This document shows positions 55,126 through 59,106 of a stretch of DNA of 59,106 nucleotides, one piece after another. Within the stretch, counting starts at the first letter, position 1. Every line of letters begins with the position of its first letter. Both the position numbers and the translations under genes were made by a program. The DNA is taken from NCBI GenBank assembly GCA_004556985.1, contig SFFC01000003.1, positions 1 to 59,106 of the forward strand, written 5' to 3'. The DNA is from Clostridiales bacterium. Its GTDB lineage: Bacteria > Bacillota > Clostridia > Christensenellales > Aristaeellaceae. The notes beneath the pieces were generated by a model that saw only the letters and a program-made list of their open reading frames with translations, was not told where the DNA came from and searched no databases.

Positions 55126-56826
55126 TTACTTCGCTGCGTAGGCGGCGGCGTTCTCGCCGGCGATGCCGCCAAAGACCACATCGACAGTCATGGGGTTGGC
55201 GCCGTTGGTGCCCACATACGCGCACTCGCCGGCCGCATACAGACCCGGGATGGCTGCGCCGTCGGCGTCGGTGACCTCGGTGGCGGTGTTGGTCACGATG
55301 CCGCCGAAGGTGCCCTGCACATGGGCGGTCAGCTTGCAGGCGTAGTACGGCGCCTCGTCAAAGGTGAGGTTGAGCATTGCGCGGCCGAATTCCTCGTCCT
55401 TGCCGTTGGCGACATAGCCCCTGTAGGCCTCAACCGTCCCGGCCAGACCGGCCGCATCGACGCCGATCTTCTCGGCCAGCGCTTCGAGGGTATCGGCGCA
55501 TTCATACATGCCCAGCTTGCCGTACTCGCGCACGTCGGCGATGCTGTCGATCATGGACTGATCGAAGATGGCCCAGCAGGTGCCGCCCTGCTCGACGACC
55601 TTCATACCCACGCCGTAGCCGCCCTGGTCGTTCACGAAGCGCTTGCCGTCCGCATTGACCACGATGGCGCCGGTGTTGGGCAGGCAGCCCATGTAATACA
55701 CGCGCACACCGTCGGTGTAGTAGGTGAAGTTGACGCGGACATGCTCCATGTTGCCAAGCTGTGCGCCGACGGCAGCCGCCATCCTGTGGCCGTCGCCCTT
55801 CGCGCCCACCGAGCAGGAGAAGTTGTAGCCCTTGAGGGAGGGCTGGTACTGCGCGACCCTCTCGTTGTCCGCGCCAAAGCCGCCGGAGGCCAGGATGACG
55901 GCCTTCGAGCGGATCGTGTATTCGCCGGCGTCATTTTTGACCTTGACCCCGGCTACGGCTCCGTTCTCCATGACGAGCTCGGTCGCCGCGTTGCCCACGC
56001 GGATGTCCACGCCGTTCTTCTCCACCTCATTCTGGAGCGCGGCGACGATCACCTGGCCCAGCTTGCCGGACTCGCGGGACGTCGTTGCGAACACGGCGCC
56101 GCCCGCCACGCTCAGCGGCGCGCCGATGGAGCGGAGCCAGTCCGCCGCAACGCCGTTCTGCTGGGCAAGAATGGTCAGGGCCTCCTCACTGTGACCCGGG
56201 TTGGCGGCGATGAGCGAGGCGGCATTGGCGTCGCTGGTGACGGCGTTGCCCAGGGCCTTGTGGGTCAGATCCTCCGTGGCGCCGAAGGCCTCGATCGAAT
56301 ACGCAGAGGTGCCGCCCAGGAAGTCGAGCTTCTCCAGCAGGATGACGCTGCTGCCGGCCTGCGCCGCTTTGACCGCCGCGGTCATGCCCGCAGCGCCGCC
56401 GCCCACGACGACGACATCTGTCTCGGCGTCCACGGCGACCTGATCGGTCGGAATCGGGCTGCGCAGATCCTGGGGATTCGCGCCGGCCTGTTTGATGCAG
56501 TCGTATGCCGCCTCCAGGAATGCGGCGCTGGAGATCGTCGCGCCCGCAACAATGTCCACGGCGACGGACTGATGCTCGACGATCTGCGCCGGGTACAGCT
56601 CCATCGGCACGTTGCCGGTCAGATAGGTTTCGTTGTGCGTCACCACGCGCACGTCGAGGATCGCGTCCTCGCTGAAATCCATCTGCAGGACAACGGGGCC
56701 GTTGCGTCCCTCGGCGATGGACGTGTAGGTGCCCGGCGTGAAGGACACGCCATCGGCCGCTGCACAGGAAAACAGCAGGATCAGGCACAGGGCCGCACAG
56801 AGGATGTGCTTCAGGGTCTTCATCAT
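55126..56826 (-). CDS. Secreted FMN- and FAD-containing reductase
   Basis: A 566-residue exported flavoenzyme. A signal peptide (residues 1-24; LFSC is an imperfect lipobox) precedes one FMN_bind domain with AGAT (residues 94-97, in DIVAGATISS) for covalent FMN. From about residue 137 the FAD_binding_2 domain follows (VVVVGGGAAGMTAAVKA, VILASGGFG, GGTSAYSIEAFGA). The active-site region has AHVQGTFGGIVTN, which keeps a His and GG as in fumarate/urocanate-type reductases. The end reads GECAYVGTNGANPMTVDVVFGG, where the usual substrate-binding Arg is not evident. Likely an extracytoplasmic terminal reductase. Divergent from a MerR gene. AAGGAGGC precedes the first of two ATGs. Confidence 0.9.
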   Translation of the reverse strand: MMKTLKHILCAALCLILLFSCAAADGVSFTPGTYTSIAEGRNGPVVLQMDFSEDAILDVRVVTHNETYLTGNVPMELYPAQIVEHQSVAVDIVAGATISSAAFLEAAYDCIKQAGANPQDLRSPIPTDQVAVDAETDVVVVGGGAAGMTAAVKAAQAGSSVILLEKLDFLGGTSAYSIEAFGATEDLTHKALGNAVTSDANAASLIAANPGHSEEALTILAQQNGVAADWLRSIGAPLSVAGGAVFATTSRESGKLGQVIVAALQNEVEKNGVDIRVGNAATELVMENGAVAGVKVKNDAGEYTIRSKAVILASGGFGADNERVAQYQPSLKGYNFSCSVGAKGDGHRMAAAVGAQLGNMEHVRVNFTYYTDGVRVYYMGCLPNTGAIVVNADGKRFVNDQGGYGVGMKVVEQGGTCWAIFDQSMIDSIADVREYGKLGMYECADTLEALAEKIGVDAAGLAGTVEAYRGYVANGKDEEFGRAMLNLTFDEAPYYACKLTAHVQGTFGGIVTNTATEVTDADGAAIPGLYAAGECAYVGTNGANPMTVDVVFGGIAGENAAAYAAK

Positions 56827-56846
56827 GGGTTGCCTCCTTCTTTGAG

Positions 56847-56875
56847 TAGACAGATTGTGAAAAAGAAGATATAAT
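56847..56875 (+). promoter_or_regulatory. Promoter of the MerR gene
   Basis: TAGACA (56847-56852), 17 bases, TATAAT (56870-56875). Confidence 0.65.
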
Positions 56876-56925
56876 TCACAACAGCTACCTGTTTATGGAT
56901 ATCATAAACCGTGGGGCAACCCCAC
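56855..56925 (+). promoter_or_regulatory. Three inverted repeats in the divergent MerR/reductase promoter region
   Basis: TTGTGAA-N13-TTCACAA (56855-56881), GTTTATG-N5-CATAAAC (56891-56909) and GTGGGG-CAA-CCCCAC (56911-56925) are all perfect. They are candidate sites for MerR and possibly another regulator. Confidence 0.6.
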
Positions 56926-56958
56926 AGTCAACACAAACCTTTCACAATGAGGTCAGTT

Positions 56959-57771
56959 ATGAAAGACACCGTCAGACAGCTCTCGCGCAGGCTTGGCGTC
57001 TCCACCGACACCATCCGCCATTACCGGGAGATGGGGCTTTTGCATCCCCAGATCCACGAGAACGGATACGCCTACTATGGGCTTGACGACATGCTCCGCA
57101 TCCTCGTGACGAAGGAGATGCGCAGCATGGATATCTCCTTGCCGGAGACGCAGGACTTCCTCAACAACCGCAGCATGCACAACTACTGCGATTGGCTGAC
57201 GCTGCGCGAGCACGCGCTCAACGACCGCATCCGCTACCTGCAGCTGGAGCTTGACCGCCTTCAGGAGACGAAGACCTATGCCAGCTGCGGCGTGCGCCTG
57301 CTGGGCAGGGTCGAGGAGTTTGACGGCCCCGGCACATGGGCGATCTGCTCGATCGGCGTGGAGCGGCCCTACGAGCGCGGCGAAGCGCTCAGCGAATGGA
57401 TTGAGCACTTTCCCTTCACCTATGTCTCCGTCACCATCTCCCTTGAGGATCTGCTCGGCACGCAGGGCGATGCGCCCTATCCCGTCGGCATTGGGGCGGG
57501 CGCGCTGGAAAAGTATGTGCATACCTTTTCGCTTCCGCTCCCGGACGATGCCCATTTCCAGCCGGGCGGCCACTTTATCCGAACCTGCATTGTCACCCAC
57601 GATGCTTTGCACATTACGCCGAAGGATCTGGAGCCCCTGCACGCATACATCCATGCGCACGGCATGCGTTATGTCAGCTGTACGGGCGGACGCATCCTGT
57701 TTATGGAGGAGAAAGGCGACCGGCCCGCCTACTATTTGCTCGTCTGGGTGCGGGTCGAAAGGACGGAATAG
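56959..57771 (+). CDS. MerR-family regulator with GyrI-like ligand domain
   Basis: A 270-residue regulator. The MerR HTH and wings are VRQLSRRLGVSTDTIRHYRE and MGLLHPQIHENGYAYYGLDD; a coiled-coil dimerisation helix follows (about 80-112). A large C-terminal domain of about 155 residues resembles GyrI/BltR-type ligand sensors. The ATG at 56959 has GAGGT upstream. It is divergent from the secreted flavin reductase gene and is the likely regulator of that gene in response to its substrate. Confidence 0.9.
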   Translation: MKDTVRQLSRRLGVSTDTIRHYREMGLLHPQIHENGYAYYGLDDMLRILVTKEMRSMDISLPETQDFLNNRSMHNYCDWLTLREHALNDRIRYLQLELDRLQETKTYASCGVRLLGRVEEFDGPGTWAICSIGVERPYERGEALSEWIEHFPFTYVSVTISLEDLLGTQGDAPYPVGIGAGALEKYVHTFSLPLPDDAHFQPGGHFIRTCIVTHDALHITPKDLEPLHAYIHAHGMRYVSCTGGRILFMEEKGDRPAYYLLVWVRVERTE

Positions 57772-57877
57772 GCGCCCTTGCACCGGCAGGATGCCGGGCG
57801 AGGTGCCCGCAAGCGCCCGGCAGCCCTCATTTCGGGGGTGGCAAAGCGGAAAAGCCATCATCCGAGGGCAAAAAGAA

Positions 57878-57911
57878 AAACCGCCAACGGCGCGAAGAAC
57901 GCGGGCGGTTT
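57878..57911 (+). terminator. Hairpin terminator after the MerR gene
   Basis: An AAACCGCC...GGCGGTTT stem with an 18-base loop, then GTGG. Moderate strength. Confidence 0.55.
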
Positions 57912-57913
57912 GT

Positions 57914-57959
57914 GGTGCACTGGGCAGGTTTCGAACCTGTGGCCTTTTGAATCGTAAAC
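57914..57959 (-). other. 3' half of a tRNA gene, probable integration-site remnant
   Basis: On the minus strand the sequence ends GCACCA after a T-arm AGGTTCGAAACCT and contains an anticodon-loop-like TTTACGATTC. No 5' half or D-arm is found upstream. Such 3' fragments are typically left where mobile elements integrate into tRNA genes. Confidence 0.6.
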
Positions 57960-58215
57960 TTTCTTTGATCTTTATGAGTGAGAACGGATGTGCCTGGTTG
58001 GGATGCGTGTGAAGCGGTAAAGAGATGTGTTTGGAGCGGACACTCTCCGGGCTAACGCTGCACGGCGACCGCGATCTGCTAAGCCCCCGGCTCAGACGGC
58101 CAAGAACCTTTTTATTCATGGCGTCATCCTCTTGAAGGTATTGAAGAACCACCTGTCAGAGCGAGCCACAGGGCGCTCAGGCTTTCATCCCTTCATCGAG
58201 TATTTTTCAGAATCA

Positions 58216-58482
58216 ATGAGTCAGGCCTTTATTCAGATGAGCGCAGTTTTCGCAGAGCTTGAGCCGGCGATCATCAGAGCCAGGGTGCGAAGTGGGATGA
58301 AGAGTGCTCGTGATAAGGGCGTAAAGGTGGGCCGCAAGCCCACAACCAAAGATGACATTCCTGCGATCTTCTACAAGCATTATCCTGCTTTTGTTGCGAA
58401 GCAGATGAATGTGAGCGAGCTTGCGAGAGTGTGCGATCTGAGTAGGCCAACTGTTTATAAGTATTTGAAGTTGATAGTATGA
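58216..58482 (+). pseudogene. C-terminal fragment of a serine recombinase (resolvase/invertase)
   Basis: The reading SQAFIQMSAVFAELEPAIIR, ARVRSGMKSARDKGVKVGRK, then the HTH end VSELARVCDLSRPTVYKYLK match the E-helix and DNA-binding part of small serine recombinases. The frame stays open back to 58027, but no catalytic domain or active-site Ser is encoded there. It is truncated and presumably inactive as a recombinase. Confidence 0.85.
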
Positions 58483-58542
58483 GTAGTTAGCATTTCTAAT
58501 TGATAGAAATAGATAAGAGATGCAACTAAGTGTTATGACCAC

Positions 58543-58571
58543 TTGTTTACAATGGTTTGCTGTGGTATTAT
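58543..58571 (+). promoter_or_regulatory. Promoter of the AT-rich terminal gene
   Basis: TTGTTT (58543-58548), 17 bases, TATTAT (58566-58571). Confidence 0.6.
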
Positions 58572-58612
58572 GTTTAGTGTAGTAGTTTTATTGAGGCTTA
58601 AGAGGTGGAAGA

Positions 58613-59106
58613 ATGCGCACAGCAAAAGAGCAAAGAGAAATAAGATTTATCTATAATAAGCACAATAAGTCCACAAAATATAAACTTGAGATTGATGATA
58701 ATAGAATTGTTTTTCCTGAGAACATTCGATTAATTATAAATAAAAGGGAAAAGAGAACAAATGAGGAAGCAGAAGAATTGAAGTGCTTTCGAGAAAAAGT
58801 ACTCTCCGAAATGGCAGAGGAAAGCGCTCAAATAGAGAAAACTGTCGAAATGGAATTGTTAAAGAAGAAGAGAGATAGAATAGAAAGAATTAGAATTGCA
58901 CAAGACAAGCGAAATCAGAATGATTCAAGCAAAAAGAAGCATATTGGTATTTGGATTACATTGGGTTCAAAATCGAGGATCAGCAGAGAACATTATGCAG
59001 AAATAAATAAAAAATCAAGCTTAAGTACTCCTCAAACAGTAGAGTATTATAGAAAGCATCCAGATAAACGATCGGAGCTATTTGAGGATGAAGAGTGCTC
59101 AATATA
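58613..59106 (+). CDS. AT-rich gene of unknown function, 3' end beyond the window
   Basis: An ATG with AAGAGGTGG upstream opens a frame that stays open for 164 codons to the window edge. It begins MRTAKEQREIRFIYNKHNKS; the next part is highly charged and probably coiled coil (EEAEELKCFREKVLSEMAEE, LLKKKRDRIERIRIAQDKRN). HIGIWITLGSKSRISREHYA and TVEYYRKHPDKRSELFED follow. No family recognised. Its AT-rich composition and Lys/Ile/Asn codons are unlike the rest of the window, indicating recent transfer. It lies just inside the putative element edge, beyond the recombinase fragment. Confidence 0.75.
   Translation, partial: MRTAKEQREIRFIYNKHNKSTKYKLEIDDNRIVFPENIRLIINKREKRTNEEAEELKCFREKVLSEMAEESAQIEKTVEMELLKKKRDRIERIRIAQDKRNQNDSSKKKHIGIWITLGSKSRISREHYAEINKKSSLSTPQTVEYYRKHPDKRSELFEDEECSI

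Noticed and set aside
57914..57989. A complete tRNA-Arg gene on the minus strand
   Set aside because: The T-arm and acceptor 3' end are convincing but no D-arm or 5' acceptor strand can be found upstream.

Overview
The window comes from a GC-rich Bacillota (Clostridia-type) chromosome, most likely a gut anaerobe. The evidence is Gram-positive style Shine-Dalgarno sequences (AGGAGG) and sigma-A promoters with 17-base spacers, a class B sortase, long-form HPF, PadR/XRE/LacI regulators, ABC sugar importers without their own ATPase, and secreted flavin reductases of anaerobes. No rRNA or species marker is present, so the lineage is an inference. Most of the window has one high-GC base composition; the last ~600 bases and a few relic patches differ.

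Layout. 1-2.9 kb: minus-strand acyltransferase (cut by the window edge), an XRE/AbrB regulator and a large secreted acidic protein. 2.9-5.6 kb: PadR operon with a DUF4097 protein and two small membrane proteins. 5.8-8.9 kb: TetR regulator and a secreted two-FMN-domain flavoprotein, with a clear operator. 9.1-13.3 kb: two paralogous secreted SH3-like proteins, a flavodoxin-domain protein, a Nudix hydrolase, hpf and a membrane-anchored acidic protein. 13.5-14.0 kb: five-tRNA operon (Val-Asp-Phe-Gly-Cys). 14.1-14.9 kb: relic of an ADP-ribosylation locus (macrodomain fused by deletion to a sirtuin tail). 15.1-16.2 kb: sortase B. 16.3-17.1 kb: relics (TPR protein, probable IS21-type transposase end) and one copy of a 97-bp repeat.

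17.1-28.8 kb: AEC transporter and NAD-dependent dehydrogenase; ArsC/Spx-like protein; a broken galactonate dehydratase gene; then an operon of SDR, TRAP transporter (P, Q, M), second SDR, FAD-dependent dehydrogenase, LacI regulator and cupin. This looks like import and oxidation of a sugar acid, preceded by a cre/LacI-type operator.

28.9-43.3 kb: a beta-mannan oligosaccharide locus. It has a GH113-type glycosidase divergent from a LacI regulator, an ABC importer, two GH130 phosphorylases, two SGNH acetylesterases, an AGE-family 2-epimerase, a phosphohexomutase and mannose-6-phosphate isomerase. Together they can import, deacetylate, epimerise and phosphorolyse mannan/glucomannan fragments and feed mannose 1-phosphate to glycolysis. 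43.5-44.6 kb: Gfo/Idh oxidoreductase on the minus strand. 44.7-50.7 kb: second copy of the 97-bp repeat in opposite orientation, LacI regulator, GH13 maltodextrin/cyclodextrin hydrolase and ABC importer.

50.8-56.8 kb (minus strand): hybrid histidine kinase, a lipoprotein fusing an ABC-type binding protein to a domain resembling a 5'-nucleotidase C-terminal domain, and a second secreted FMN/FAD reductase divergent from a MerR regulator (57-57.8 kb). 57.9-59.1 kb: a tRNA 3'-half fragment, a truncated serine recombinase and an AT-rich unknown gene running off the end, which together look like the edge of an integrated element.
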